Assembly: GCA_964640795.1 (NCBI GenBank) | Contig: CAZXIN010000012.1 | Span: forward strand, 1 to 64,000 | Length of the DNA: 64,000 nt | Direction: 5' to 3' | Origin: M269 sp964640795 | Lineage (GTDB): Bacteria > Pseudomonadota > Gammaproteobacteria > Enterobacterales > Alteromonadaceae | Part shown: positions 43,469-53,532 of the stretch, piece by piece | How positions within the stretch are numbered: position 1 is the first letter of the stretch | How the letters are laid out: every line of letters begins with the position of its first letter | Notes under the pieces: model-generated | Database searches by the model: none | The model's input: only the letters and a program-made list of their open reading frames with translations | What the model was told of the DNA's origin: nothing | Position numbers and translations under genes: made by a program

Positions 43469-44674
43469 CTATGCTAACAATGCAGCAACAGCGAGACCAA
43501 GTGGAGTACCGACAATATAGCCAGCTACACCAGCCAATACACCAGGTGTAGCAAGCCCTGTCCATCCACGAGCCACAGCTAGCGCAGGCGCTGTTGTTGC
43601 TCCTAAAATAGCGGCATTAGAAGCAATAATAATCTCGGGTAATGACAACGCCAAGGCAGGTTCTTCATCTTTACCTGACAACTTACGAGCTAGGTTTGAG
43701 ATTAATGCGCCACCAACAAAAACCACAGCGAAATGAATCAGCAATAAAATCACCACAAAACCTAAAAGTATTGGAGCGACACTCAATAGCTTAGCAACAT
43801 CTGCACCCGCCGCAATTGCAGCGAAAAAGACAAAAGCCAAAACAAGCCCTACGGTTTGCCCACCATTCATTTTCTTCATTTGTGCGGGGAATAAAGTCGC
43901 TGGTAGAACGGAAAATAAGGTAATAAACACATAACGCAGGCGACCATAATCGAAGTCAGAGGACGTATTAAGCCAAGCAACAAGACCATCAGACAGTGCA
44001 ACAACAATGAGTGTAAATGTCAGTGCCGCAGCCAAACTGAGCCCCGTTACATTAGACTCCCCTGTTTCTGACTCGTCTTTGAATTCCAATATATGGTTGC
44101 GCTGTGCAAACCGTTCCATCAACCATTTAGACGCTGGCATGATTGCAATAACAGCCAGAAAAACAGCGCTCATTAGGTTATCTACAGCTGTCGCCGCTGA
44201 TATGATATTAGCATCATCAAACCCGGTCGACTGTATAACCGCCGCATAATTGACTGAACCACCGGTATAGGTCGCTGTAAAAATCCCTGCTAGCGCAGCC
44301 TCTTGTGCACCAACATCCAACAATCCAGCCGCAACTATTGCTCCTGCAGCCGTACCAATACAGGCAAGTATAAACGCAATCCCTACGCGCCCACTCTCGG
44401 CAATAATGCGGCGTACATTAGCCTGCATTAAAAACAGCGGAATAATAGCAGGCACACAATACGAAAATACAAAGCCGTAGGCGGGAGCATCCTTAGGGAT
44501 AAGGCCTAAGTTCGAAGCAATAATTGCTCCTAAAATAGCCCATACCGTTCCAGTAACCAATTTCCCCCATGATTTTTGTTCAGCCCAAAAGCCAAACAGT
44601 GCAATAGCAAAAAGTGCAGCCAAAACAGCGAAAGGCTGGTCGGCGGGTATGAGAGAAAAATCAGAATCAGGCAT
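43469..44674 (-). CDS. DUF819 family integral membrane protein
   Basis: The 401-residue protein is almost all hydrophobic, with about eleven membrane helices and glycine-rich repeats. Segments such as FTATYTGGSVNYAAVIQSTG and SNAAILGATTAPALAVARGW recall the two inverted halves of anion/solute carriers. DUF819 proteins are predicted transporters of unknown substrate. It heads the probable DUF819-DUF192-pip unit. Confidence 0.88.
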   Translation of the reverse strand: MPDSDFSLIPADQPFAVLAALFAIALFGFWAEQKSWGKLVTGTVWAILGAIIASNLGLIPKDAPAYGFVFSYCVPAIIPLFLMQANVRRIIAESGRVGIAFILACIGTAAGAIVAAGLLDVGAQEAALAGIFTATYTGGSVNYAAVIQSTGFDDANIISAATAVDNLMSAVFLAVIAIMPASKWLMERFAQRNHILEFKDESETGESNVTGLSLAAALTFTLIVVALSDGLVAWLNTSSDFDYGRLRYVFITLFSVLPATLFPAQMKKMNGGQTVGLVLAFVFFAAIAAGADVAKLLSVAPILLGFVVILLLIHFAVVFVGGALISNLARKLSGKDEEPALALSLPEIIIASNAAILGATTAPALAVARGWTGLATPGVLAGVAGYIVGTPLGLAVAALLA

Positions 44675-44807
44675 AAGAAGTTAACCGGTTGAATTTATTA
44701 TTGTTACCTCATAGAGCATAAAGACTTGGGTTAGTCTCCGCAAGCATAGCACTCCGATAAAACGCCAATGATGTAAACACACTTCCAAGTGGAACAACAG
44801 GCACAAA

Positions 44808-44832
44808 AAAGCCGAGCGATTGGCTCGGCTTT
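44808..44832 (-). terminator. Terminator of acnB
   Basis: A perfect 10-bp stem (AAAGCCGAGC/GCTCGGCTTT) with a five-base loop is followed on the minus strand by further T residues, 24 bases after the acnB stop. Confidence 0.9.
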
Positions 44833-44856
44833 AAGTCAACAACTTAAGTTGATTAT

Positions 44857-47469
44857 TTAGGCAATATTTAGTGCAGGAATAATCTTAGCTTGCGCTTCTT
44901 CCTCAGCCTTTTTAAAGTCATCCATACGATCGAAATTCAAATACTTGAATACTTCGCCTGACATAGACTCAATTTTGTTGGCGTATTCCATGTATTCTTC
45001 TGTTGTTGGAATTTTACCAACAATAGCACCTACAGCTGCCATTTCAGCAGAACATAAGTAAACGTTAGCACCATCACCTAAACGGTTAGGAAAATTACGT
45101 GTAGAGGTAGACAACACCGTTGCACCTGCAAGTACACGCGCCTGATTACCCATACACAATGAGCAACCCGGCATTTCAGTACGTACCCCGGCACGACCAT
45201 AGATATTGTAGTAACCTTCTTCCATTAAGACGGCTTTATCCATCTTAGTAGGTGGAGACATCCACAAACGCGTAGGCAAAACTTGGTTATATTGCTCTAG
45301 CAACTTACCCGCCGCACGGAAATGACCAATATTAGTCATACAAGATCCGATAAAGACTTCATCAACTTTATCGCCAGCAACGTCTGACAATGTTTTCGCG
45401 TCATCAGGGTCATTAGGGCAACATAGAATAGGTTCTTTGATATCAGCCAAATCAATTTCAATGACTTCTGCGTATTCCGCGTCAGCATCTGCTTGCATTA
45501 ATTCAGGGTTAGCTAACCACTCTTCCATCTTACGTGCGCGTCGCTCTAACGTACGCGGATCGCCGTAGCCTTCATTAATCATCCAACGAAGCATTGTAAT
45601 GTTAGAGTTCAAGTATTCTGCAATCGATTCTTCAGAAAGTTTAATTGTACAGCCTGCAGCAGAACGCTCTGCTGATGCATCAGACAACTCAAACGCTTGC
45701 TCTACCGTTAAATTATCTAGTCCTTCAATTTCTAATACACGGCCAGAGAATGCATTAACCTTACCTTTCTTAGCAACAGTCAATAAACCTTGCTTGATGC
45801 CGTACAATGGTATTGCATGAACAAGATCACGCAATGTAATACCAGGTTGCATTTCACCTTTAAAGCGAACTAGCACAGATTCAGGCATATCCAATGGCAT
45901 AACACCCGTTGCTGCAGCGAAAGCGACTAGACCTGAACCCGCAGGGAATGAAATGCCTAAGGGGAAACGAGTATGAGAGTCACCACCTGTACCTACGGTA
46001 TCGGGCAACAGCATGCGGTTTAGCCATGAGTGGATAATACCGTCACCTGCACGAAGTGACACACCACCACGATTCATAATGAAATCTGGCAATGTGTGTT
46101 GTGTTTCAATATCAACTGGCTTCGGATAAGCAGCTGTGTGACAGAACGACTGCATCGTTAAGTCTGCTGAGAAACCTAAACAGGCTAAATCTTTCAATTC
46201 ATCACGCGTCATAGGACCTGTTGTATCTTGCGATCCAACGGTTGTCATTTTCGGCTCACAGTATGTACCAGGGCGAATACCGTCAACACCACAGGCTCGG
46301 CCAACCATTTTTTGAGCAAGCGTATAACCTTTGCCTGTATCCACTGGCTGTTCTGGCTTACGGAAAATATCAGAAGCCCCTAGACCAAGAGACTCACGTG
46401 CCTTCTCAGTTAAACCACGACCGATGATTAAGTTGATACGGCCACCAGCACGCACTTCATCTAACAATACGTCAGATTTATAAGCATACTCGGCAACTGT
46501 TTCACCTGTTTCAGCGTTTGTGATTTTTCCTTCTAGTGGAAAGATATCTATCACATCGCCCATATTCATTTTTTCAACATCGGCTTCAAAAACTAAAGCA
46601 CCGGCATCTTCCATAGTATTGAAGAAAATTGGCGCGACTTTACTGCCAATACAGATACCACCGCCACGTTTATTTGGTACGCCAGGTAAATCTTCACCAA
46701 AGAACCATAAAACAGAGTTGGTTGCTGATTTACGCGACGAACCTGTACCTACAACATCACCAACGAAAGCAACTTGATTACCTTTAGCTTTGATTTCTTC
46801 AATTTGTGCCAATGGACCTACTTCACCATGTTTTTCAGGTGTTAATCCGTCACGTGTCATTTTGTAAGCAGCACGAGCATGTAATGGAATATCTGGACGT
46901 GACCATGCATCTGGTGCTGGAGAAAGATCATCAGTGTTTGTTTCACCAGTCACCTTAAAGACTGTGGCGGTGATTTTTTCAGGCATATCTGGTCGAGAGG
47001 TAAACCACTCAGCTTCAGCCCATGACTCAAGTACTTCTTTAGCATACTTGTTACCGGCATTAGCTTTCTCTTCAACATCATGGAAAGCATCAAACATAAG
47101 CAATGTATGCTTTAATTCTTCAGCAGCAAGTTCCGCTAAATCACCTGAATCCAAAGCTTCAACTAGCGTTACGATATTATAACCGCCATGCATATTGCCA
47201 AGAAGCTGGATCGCAGCATCTTTAGAAATGAGGGGAGAAGTTGCTTCACCACTAACGATGGCACTTAAAAAGCCTGCTTTAACATAAGCAGCTTCATCAA
47301 CACCTGGAGGAACTCGCTCTGACAACAACTCCAATACGAAGTCTTCTTCACCGGTTGGTGGCGCTTTCAATAACTCAACTAAGCTAGCAACTTGCTCAGC
47401 ATTCAATGGCTTTGGTGGAATACCTTCAGCGGCGCGCTCTTCAACGTGTTTACGATAAGCTTCTAACAC
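44857..47469 (-). CDS. acnB: Aconitate hydratase B AcnB
   Basis: AcnB isomerises citrate to isocitrate in the TCA cycle and doubles as an RNA-binding regulator when its cluster is lost. The Fe-S ligands are seen in CCPNDPDD, GSCMTNIGHF and CSLCMGNQ. The N-terminal HEAT-like and swivel domains are typical. The frame opens at an ATG at 47508, but a GTG at 47469 gives MLEAYRKHVEERAAEGIPP, matching the E. coli start, with GAGGA seven bases before it. The product is then 870 residues. Confidence 0.95.
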   Translation of the reverse strand: MLEAYRKHVEERAAEGIPPKPLNAEQVASLVELLKAPPTGEEDFVLELLSERVPPGVDEAAYVKAGFLSAIVSGEATSPLISKDAAIQLLGNMHGGYNIVTLVEALDSGDLAELAAEELKHTLLMFDAFHDVEEKANAGNKYAKEVLESWAEAEWFTSRPDMPEKITATVFKVTGETNTDDLSPAPDAWSRPDIPLHARAAYKMTRDGLTPEKHGEVGPLAQIEEIKAKGNQVAFVGDVVGTGSSRKSATNSVLWFFGEDLPGVPNKRGGGICIGSKVAPIFFNTMEDAGALVFEADVEKMNMGDVIDIFPLEGKITNAETGETVAEYAYKSDVLLDEVRAGGRINLIIGRGLTEKARESLGLGASDIFRKPEQPVDTGKGYTLAQKMVGRACGVDGIRPGTYCEPKMTTVGSQDTTGPMTRDELKDLACLGFSADLTMQSFCHTAAYPKPVDIETQHTLPDFIMNRGGVSLRAGDGIIHSWLNRMLLPDTVGTGGDSHTRFPLGISFPAGSGLVAFAAATGVMPLDMPESVLVRFKGEMQPGITLRDLVHAIPLYGIKQGLLTVAKKGKVNAFSGRVLEIEGLDNLTVEQAFELSDASAERSAAGCTIKLSEESIAEYLNSNITMLRWMINEGYGDPRTLERRARKMEEWLANPELMQADADAEYAEVIEIDLADIKEPILCCPNDPDDAKTLSDVAGDKVDEVFIGSCMTNIGHFRAAGKLLEQYNQVLPTRLWMSPPTKMDKAVLMEEGYYNIYGRAGVRTEMPGCSLCMGNQARVLAGATVLSTSTRNFPNRLGDGANVYLCSAEMAAVGAIVGKIPTTEEYMEYANKIESMSGEVFKYLNFDRMDDFKKAEEEAQAKIIPALNIA

Positions 47470-47625
47470 AACGTGGTCCTCTTGGTTAATGCGAAATATA
47501 AGGCTCATTTCGACAATGTGCAGTTAACCGAACAATTATAGAGGTTCACAAGAAATATTAAACAATATGCGGCATTTATTTTGAGTAATCGACTGATATT
47601 GTGTTCTGTCATGTTCAAGAAAGCC

Positions 47626-47652
47626 AATACTGTTAACGAGATTAACAGTATT
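47626..47652. terminator. Perfect 11-bp inverted repeat after the HDOD gene
   Basis: AATACTGTTAA and TTAACAGTATT enclose five bases. It lies 19 bases past the HDOD gene's stop and about 160 bases before acnB on the same strand. It may terminate the HDOD transcript, although no clean T-run follows, or it may be an operator for acnB. Confidence 0.5.
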
Positions 47653-47671
47653 AACTTTTGATTAACAATAC

Positions 47672-48508
47672 CTAGAACAATTTTGGATTCATCAAACCCA
47701 AAATACTGTTGCTCTCCATTTCAGCAAATTTCACACAGTCGATAATATCTTCATACTCAGCACCAATAGAGCGAATAAGCTCAACATCAAAATAATCTGG
47801 CACATTTCTTTCTTTTTCAGTCAGATGATAGTGGGACGTTAAACTCGCAACTCGGAGCAAAGCGGCATCATCTTCATCAAGGCAATATTGAATATCCTGA
47901 TATTGCTCTATGGGCAAATATACCTGAACAGGTAAGTGCCAGCCTTTCAATATCTGCGCAGTACATTGAGAATAGCTAAACCCCAACACTTCCACTTGGC
48001 GTTCCCATGGCAATTGGTCTTCACTCAATGCCTCACACGCCTTCGCCTTATCGGGTGATAAAGTCGCAACCGCTAACTGCCCCAAATTATGCAACAGTCC
48101 AACTAAGAAAAAGCGCTCACTTCCTCTAACTTTCATCGATTTCGCAAGGTTTTTTGCAATTAGGCCGCTGTAGACGCTGTGCATCCAAAAGTAACGTAAG
48201 TTAATTGCGTCACTCTCTAATGTAGAGAAAGCCGATCGCGCAGCTTCCATCATAGCGAGGTTATATATTGCCTCACCGCCGATGACATTAACCGCTTTCT
48301 TTATTGTGCTAATTTGAGAGGGAAATCTAAATAATGCACTATTGGCCAGCTTCAAAAGCTTTGAGCTTAAAGAAGGGTCTAAGCTAATCACCGCAGCTAA
48401 ATCATCAGCCGTTGAACGCTCGTCTTCATTTAACTCCTTTATCTTCAAACAAGAATCCGGTAGTGCAAGTGAATCCGTCACATTGGTCGCATAAACATTT
48501 AAATCCAT
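47672..48508 (-). CDS. HDOD domain signalling protein
   Basis: HDOD proteins are catalytically silent relatives of HD phosphohydrolases found in signalling. From the ATG at 48508 the protein has 278 residues. The HDOD core runs over about 20-210 (AAVISLDPSLSSKLLKLANSALF, ISTIKKAVNVIGGEAIYNLAM, RFFLVGLLHNLGQLAVATL). No receiver, GGDEF or other partner domain is attached. A TTG six bases earlier extends the frame but the ATG is preferred. Confidence 0.88.
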   Translation of the reverse strand: MDLNVYATNVTDSLALPDSCLKIKELNEDERSTADDLAAVISLDPSLSSKLLKLANSALFRFPSQISTIKKAVNVIGGEAIYNLAMMEAARSAFSTLESDAINLRYFWMHSVYSGLIAKNLAKSMKVRGSERFFLVGLLHNLGQLAVATLSPDKAKACEALSEDQLPWERQVEVLGFSYSQCTAQILKGWHLPVQVYLPIEQYQDIQYCLDEDDAALLRVASLTSHYHLTEKERNVPDYFDVELIRSIGAEYEDIIDCVKFAEMESNSILGLMNPKLF

Positions 48509-48655
48509 ACGCAATTTTATCCCATATAATTAAGGCTAACGTAATATTCTGCTCATAATAAAGGCTTAGCATCTATTTAGTCACGAAGAAAACGTAGCGA
48601 AGCGTATATAAATACAACACAATATACTTTTTCATGTACCTAACTCTTACGCTAT

Positions 48656-49567
48656 ATGACAATGAATAATAGAAACTCATCACTTTATCATAGAGAGCAA
48701 ATCGTTAATGTCAGCGATGTACAACTGGCGTTTGACAGTTTTGGGGATAAATCTAATCCGCCACTGCTACTGATCATGGGATTAGGTATGCAGCTCATTA
48801 ATTGGGATGATATTTTTTGTGCCGAATTAGCTAACCGAGGCTTTTGGGTTATCCGATTCGACAATCGAGATGCAGGCAATAGCAGTAAATTCACAAAGAA
48901 AGTGGGCGTATTTGATTTACTCTTCGCCCAAATCAGCCCAAAGAGAAGCTGCCCCGAATACACACTTGAAGATATGGCAATGGATACTATTAATCTGCTC
49001 GATTCATTGGATATCAAAAAGGCACATATAGTTGGTGCTTCGATGGGTGGCATGATAGCGCAACTCATCGCTATCCAACATCCTGATAGAGTGCAAAGCT
49101 TAACTTCTATTATGTCAACAACGGGCAATCGCAAATTATCAAAACCAAAAGCGAAGATGACTAGAGCATTGCTTAAGCCAATACCTAAAACAAAAGAGCA
49201 ATACCTTAAAAATGCCATTCATCTATGGAAGATATTGCATGGTGACATTCTACCCTTTAGCCAAGAAAGGACCTTGAGTATTGTCAGTAAAAGCTATGAC
49301 CGACAGTTTTTCCCTCAAGGCATCTCGCGCCAATTGCATGCTATCATTTGTGCAAAAGACAGAACAATGGATTTAACCAGAATAACAGCTCCTACCTTAG
49401 TCATTCATGGAGAAATTGATCCTTTAGTGCCTTTAGAAGCCGGTTATGCGACAGCTATGGCGATTAGCCATGCCGAGTTAGATGTGATTGAAGGAATGGG
49501 GCATAACTTACCACCACAAACTTGGCCGCGTATTATTGGTCGTATAGAAGCACTCGCTCAAATGTAA
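48656..49567 (+). CDS. Alpha/beta hydrolase
   Basis: The 303-residue protein has the classical fold motifs: LLLIMGLGMQLINWDD (oxyanion region), RFDNRDAGNSSK, the nucleophile elbow VGASMGGMIAQLIA near residues 121-134, an Asp in HGEIDPLVP and a His in GMGHNLPP. The pattern suits esterase or aclacinomycin methylesterase-like hydrolases. The substrate cannot be told. It stands alone, divergent from the HDOD gene and convergent with the DUF1289 gene. Confidence 0.85.
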   Translation: MTMNNRNSSLYHREQIVNVSDVQLAFDSFGDKSNPPLLLIMGLGMQLINWDDIFCAELANRGFWVIRFDNRDAGNSSKFTKKVGVFDLLFAQISPKRSCPEYTLEDMAMDTINLLDSLDIKKAHIVGASMGGMIAQLIAIQHPDRVQSLTSIMSTTGNRKLSKPKAKMTRALLKPIPKTKEQYLKNAIHLWKILHGDILPFSQERTLSIVSKSYDRQFFPQGISRQLHAIICAKDRTMDLTRITAPTLVIHGEIDPLVPLEAGYATAMAISHAELDVIEGMGHNLPPQTWPRIIGRIEALAQM

Positions 49568-49596
49568 TTTCGTCAGTTATATCGAGCTATTTACAA

Positions 49597-49842
49597 CTAA
49601 AAATCCCATCCTTGCTGCTCCATTGGTTCATTGACTTGAGCGTTACTTTTGCCTTTTTCTTGGGTTCGCTTTTTCCTACGCCAACTGGCTTTAATAACAA
49701 TACGTTTTGCACTGTCATCTAATTGATGCCAGTAAAGCCTTTCTTCTCTAGAACGGAAACACCCTAAACAAAACCCCTTAGGTCCTGATTGGCAAACGCC
49801 AATACAAGGGCTAGGGATTTCATAAAATTCAAGTTGCTTCAT
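49597..49842 (-). CDS. DUF1289 family cysteine-rich small protein
   Basis: From the ATG at 49842 (MKQLEFYEIPSPCIGVCQSG) the protein has 81 residues. It has the family signature CIGVCQSGPKGFCLGCFRSREE, with four Cys that probably bind a metal. A basic, polar tail follows (WRRKKRTQEKGK). The frame upstream to 49878 lacks similarity. The family function is unknown. It converges on the hydrolase gene. Confidence 0.87.
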   Translation of the reverse strand: MKQLEFYEIPSPCIGVCQSGPKGFCLGCFRSREERLYWHQLDDSAKRIVIKASWRRKKRTQEKGKSNAQVNEPMEQQGWDF

Positions 49843-50246
49843 GCTTACCTTTATAGCTGAATAAGTATAAATTGACATAATTCAGTTAGATTTAAACGCT
49901 CTTTATGCAATGGAGATTATCAAAGGCATCGCACGCTATGCGTTGATAAACTGAATTATACTCTAGAAGACCCGATGATCATCAGCCCTATTCCAACTCT
50001 ATTCAACCTTTTAGCAAAGAGGTGTTTCATTAACGTTTTGTTGCTCGGATTCAAAAGCCTGTCATGATCGGTTCTAACAACTGAGTATTGAAAGGAATTT
50101 GAAACTTACTGAAATTGGCTTATGCCTTGATTTCTCGCTCATTGGGAGAAAATCAGCAAGCTAGTTATTCATGAAGATTGGTATTACATCTGCTATAATA
50201 CTGCCCCTAAATTTTTCGCACAAAACTCAAAAAGGCATGAAAGCGT
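49843..50246 (+). promoter_or_regulatory. Upstream region of the SulP gene with extended -10 promoter
   Basis: This 404-base gap between divergent genes has no gene. An extended -10 promoter (TGCTATAAT at 50191-50199) lies 48 bases before the SulP ATG; no good -35 box accompanies it, as is common for extended -10 promoters. The rest is AT-rich with no other clear signal. Confidence 0.5.
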
Positions 50247-51812
50247 ATGTTTGATTTGATCACTAGCCGAGACAGCAACGTCAAAAACGATGTTCTCTCT
50301 GGCATCACTGTAGCGCTTGCACTAGTGCCTGAAGCAGTTGCTTTTGCTTTTGTTGCAGGCGTCGAGCCAATGGTTGGGCTTTATGCGGCATTTATGATGG
50401 GGCTTATTACATCTGCTATTGGTGGCCGCCCAGGCATGATATCAGGTGCGACGGGTGCCATGGCTGTTGTCATGGTGGCTCTAGTAGCGCAACATGGGGT
50501 GCAGTATTTATTCGCAGCAGTTATCTTAGCCGGATTACTACAAATATTAGCTGGAACATTAAAACTTGGTAAATTCATCCGTTTGGTTCCCTATCCGGTT
50601 ATGCTCGGCTTTGTTAACGGGCTAGCTATCGTCATTTTCCTCGCTCAATTGGGCCAATTTAAAATCATGGATGCATTGGGCAATTCAGTATGGATGCAAG
50701 GTAGTATGCTCTACATGATGCTGGGCTTAACACTACTGACAATGGCCATTATTTTCTTCTTACCAAAGCTAACAAAGGCCGTTCCTGCTTCTCTCGTCGC
50801 TATTGTCAGTGTGACATTACTAGTGCATGGGTTAGATTTGGAAGCGAGGACTGTTATCGACTTCGTTCGAGACATGCTACCTGCTGATCAAAAAGAAACA
50901 GCCACGCTTGCAGGCGAGTTGCCTTCTTTTGCTTTACCTGTTGTCCCATTAAGCCTTGAAACTTTATATATCGTTTTACCAACGTCCATCATTCTTGCTT
51001 TGGTTGGTTTAATTGAATCATTACTTACCTTATCACTTATTGATGATATGACAGATACGCGCGGGCACGGTAACAAAGAGTGTTTTGGGCAAGGCGTTGC
51101 CAATACCGTTAACGGTTTTTTTGGTGGTATGGGTGGTTGTGCCATGATTGGCCAAAGTATGATCAATATTAACTCTGGTGGACGTGGACGCCTCTCAGGT
51201 ATTACTGCGGCTCTTGTTTTATTAGCCTTTATCCTATTTGCTGCGCCGTTAATTGAAAAAATTCCTCTAGCCGCTTTGGTTGGCGTCATGTTTATTGTAG
51301 TAATAGGTACATTCGAGTGGGCATCGTTCAAAATACTCCGTGGCGTTAATAAAGAAGATGCTGTCGTACTGATTTCGGTTACAGGAATCACGGTTATTGC
51401 CGATTTAGCGATTGCTGTAGTTGTCGGTGTTATCATGTCGGCGTTAGTTTTTGCGTGGAAGCATGCAACCCACATTCACGCAAAAACCCATACTGACGAT
51501 GACGGTTGGAAAGTTTATGAAATAGAAGGCCCTTTATTTTTCGGCTCTGTCCTTCACTTTAAAGACCTGTTCAAGCCTAAAGAGGATCCGCAGGACGTCG
51601 TTATTGATTTCAATGAATCACGTATATGGGATTCATCTGGCTTAGATGCATTGGATAACCTTGCTGATAAATATCAAGAACAGGGAAAAACACTGCATAT
51701 ACGACATATTAGTGAGGAATGTAGAACGCTTATGACCAAGGCTGACAAGTATGTTGAGATGAATGTGAATGAAGACCCACGTTATCATGTTGCAACAGAT
51801 GAGTTAGGATAA
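50247..51812 (+). CDS. SulP family inorganic anion transporter with STAS domain
   Basis: SulP (SLC26-like) carriers move sulfate, bicarbonate or other anions. The 521-residue protein has 10-14 membrane helices, including the family stretch GLYAAFMMGLITSAIGGRPGMISGATGAMAVVM (split over about 45-79). A cytoplasmic STAS domain (about 420-515) has IDFNESRIWDSSGLDALDNL. The substrate is not readable from sequence; related marine proteins are often bicarbonate transporters. It stands as a single gene. Confidence 0.9.
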   Translation: MFDLITSRDSNVKNDVLSGITVALALVPEAVAFAFVAGVEPMVGLYAAFMMGLITSAIGGRPGMISGATGAMAVVMVALVAQHGVQYLFAAVILAGLLQILAGTLKLGKFIRLVPYPVMLGFVNGLAIVIFLAQLGQFKIMDALGNSVWMQGSMLYMMLGLTLLTMAIIFFLPKLTKAVPASLVAIVSVTLLVHGLDLEARTVIDFVRDMLPADQKETATLAGELPSFALPVVPLSLETLYIVLPTSIILALVGLIESLLTLSLIDDMTDTRGHGNKECFGQGVANTVNGFFGGMGGCAMIGQSMININSGGRGRLSGITAALVLLAFILFAAPLIEKIPLAALVGVMFIVVIGTFEWASFKILRGVNKEDAVVLISVTGITVIADLAIAVVVGVIMSALVFAWKHATHIHAKTHTDDDGWKVYEIEGPLFFGSVLHFKDLFKPKEDPQDVVIDFNESRIWDSSGLDALDNLADKYQEQGKTLHIRHISEECRTLMTKADKYVEMNVNEDPRYHVATDELG

Positions 51813-51884
51813 TCGTACTCTCCGGGACATTCTGGCTAAACCTCAGAATGTTTCGAGTTCTTACTATGAGTGGTATTCGAGAGG

Positions 51885-52156
51885 CGAGTCATAAGAAAAC
51901 GTCAATATGAATTAATTAACGAAAGCATAACGAGTGTTTTACGGTTCTGATTGAAGCAAGCGCTAGAATCAATTTCCACTCTGCTGAATTAGAACAAAAG
52001 CGCAATGAGCGTCATGTCATGATGTTGCGCCTAACCGAAATAAACCTAGATTTCAAAAAAGCTGTCATTCGTTTTATAAATGTAAAAGCAGCCTACGAGA
52101 TAGCACGAGAAGAGCGCTATGGAAAGCGCCATAATAGAAGAGGTTCAGGCGAATGA
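51885..52156 (+). pseudogene. Decayed third copy of the 53533/54326 secreted family
   Basis: The frame ending at the TGA at 52154-52156 encodes ELEQKRNERHVMM...FKKAVIRFINVKAAYE...ERYGK. This aligns residue by residue with the C-terminal third of the two intact paralogues (for example ELDEKRQEQQALM...FLEAIVRFNKSKEALHKNHERVYGK). Upstream in another frame, VIRKRQYELINESITS aligns with their KRIREELRAESIGA block. The signal peptide, N-terminal half and central segment are missing and a frameshift separates the pieces, so this is a truncated, inactive remnant. No start codon or ribosome binding site serves it. Confidence 0.75.
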
Positions 52157-52202
52157 AGCTTATACACTCCATTCAATCATCTTGTTTTCTTAACGCCAGC
52201 CC

Positions 52203-53309
52203 TCACCCCATACGCAAATGATTAACAGCTGATACATCTACCTTCCCTTTTAAAAAGGTTTGATAAAGTGCTTCAACGTCTTCAACACCATCAATATCAT
52301 TCACTTTAAGTAAAGGTTTGATATGCCTAGCAAAACTCAGCCAAGCGGCAGCATAAGTCTGGTTAAATACTTCAGCTCCCCATTCTTCTCGACGCTTTGC
52401 AACATGACTTGGCGCAAAGAAAAACTCCCGCTCTATTAAGTCATCTGACAATCCTTGGTTCAAGGTTTGATTTTGCCAATCTGTTGCGCCAACCTGAATA
52501 ACACGAGCCAAACATCCAGACTGTTCAGAAAACGCATTCACTAACTCGGCATTACCTGCAAAATCAACCAACCAAGACATTTTCTGCTTTGGCAAAGATG
52601 ATAAATCATCATACGCACAGACAGTATCGAAACACTCTAAAGATTCGACAAACTCAACGTTACTCTTTGAAGTTAAACCAACGATATTTGATTTAAGCCC
52701 CCGTTTTTCCTTAAGTGTTTTCATCAAGAAAGCAGCTCCATAAGCCGTTTTACTTGAGGCACTAGTAAACACTATATCACTCACTTCAGAGGTAACGATT
52801 TGATTTAGATAATCATCCAGAATAAAAGAAGTAATATAGAGTGGCCTAAAATTTAAATCCCATGCTTCTTGATCCGCTTTATAACTAATGTCTGTCGCGC
52901 ACCGACTGTAATTGTCATAAACCGGAGAATTACTCACACGCCAAGGAGAATTATCTCGCAAACCATATCGATTAACTTTGTCTGCGGTTATCAATAAATG
53001 CGTCGCCATAGGAAAATAGCCAAAATACTTTTCTCCTAAGGGGACTTCTGGGTGATTTGACGCGACGACGACACCATATCCCCAAACAGGCACTTTACCC
53101 CAACCATCGTCTGCCGGGAAAAAGCCCCAATACTTCATTTGTTCGCCCATACTCGCGTATGTGATATTGTTTGCGGAGAAGCCAAATGACTCCACTTTTA
53201 ACATAACTTGGCTTTGCTCAAGTGATTCAGTTGAAAGTGTTTTATCCACTATGCGCGTTTTCTCAATTTGCTCTTTATCAACCCACAGTTCTTGAATAGC
53301 TAACGTCAT
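52203..53309 (-). CDS. DUF2855 family protein
   Basis: From the ATG at 53309 (MTLAIQELWVDKEQIEKT) the protein has 368 residues, with GGAG six bases upstream. It shows the DUF2855 pattern: FSANNITYASMGEQMKYWGFFP, VPVWGYGVV, and VFTSASSKTAYGAAFLMK in a Rossmann-like half similar to quinone oxidoreductases. It may be a medium-chain reductase relative but lacks a clear GxGxxG, so no reaction is assigned. It sits between the pseudogene and the first intact secreted paralogue, on the opposite strand. Confidence 0.85.
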   Translation of the reverse strand: MTLAIQELWVDKEQIEKTRIVDKTLSTESLEQSQVMLKVESFGFSANNITYASMGEQMKYWGFFPADDGWGKVPVWGYGVVVASNHPEVPLGEKYFGYFPMATHLLITADKVNRYGLRDNSPWRVSNSPVYDNYSRCATDISYKADQEAWDLNFRPLYITSFILDDYLNQIVTSEVSDIVFTSASSKTAYGAAFLMKTLKEKRGLKSNIVGLTSKSNVEFVESLECFDTVCAYDDLSSLPKQKMSWLVDFAGNAELVNAFSEQSGCLARVIQVGATDWQNQTLNQGLSDDLIEREFFFAPSHVAKRREEWGAEVFNQTYAAAWLSFARHIKPLLKVNDIDGVEDVEALYQTFLKGKVDVSAVNHLRMG

Positions 53310-53532
53310 TGCATTCTCCTTAGTTTGGCAATTTCCATCATATAATGAGCGATTCAATAAGCATACTCACTCATTGTTATTAATGGGGTGTGGATTTGTT
53401 TATAGAAGTCAACCCGCCATCCCAATAGGCTTGTTATTCACCTCGTATAAACTGTACTCCTGCACAATTGATTACTTCACGTCTACTCTCTATGATTGTT
53501 AGCTGTGATCGTTGCTTACGAAAGGAAACCAA

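Noticed and set aside
48688..49218. 176-codon open frame antisense to the alpha/beta hydrolase
   Set aside because: It has no family resemblance, and the opposite strand shows a complete hydrolase with all catalytic motifs.
50888..51475. 195-codon open frame antisense to the SulP gene
   Set aside because: It has low-complexity Thr/Pro/Ile composition, no ribosome binding site and lies wholly inside a well-supported gene. It is a shadow of the membrane protein's codon pattern.
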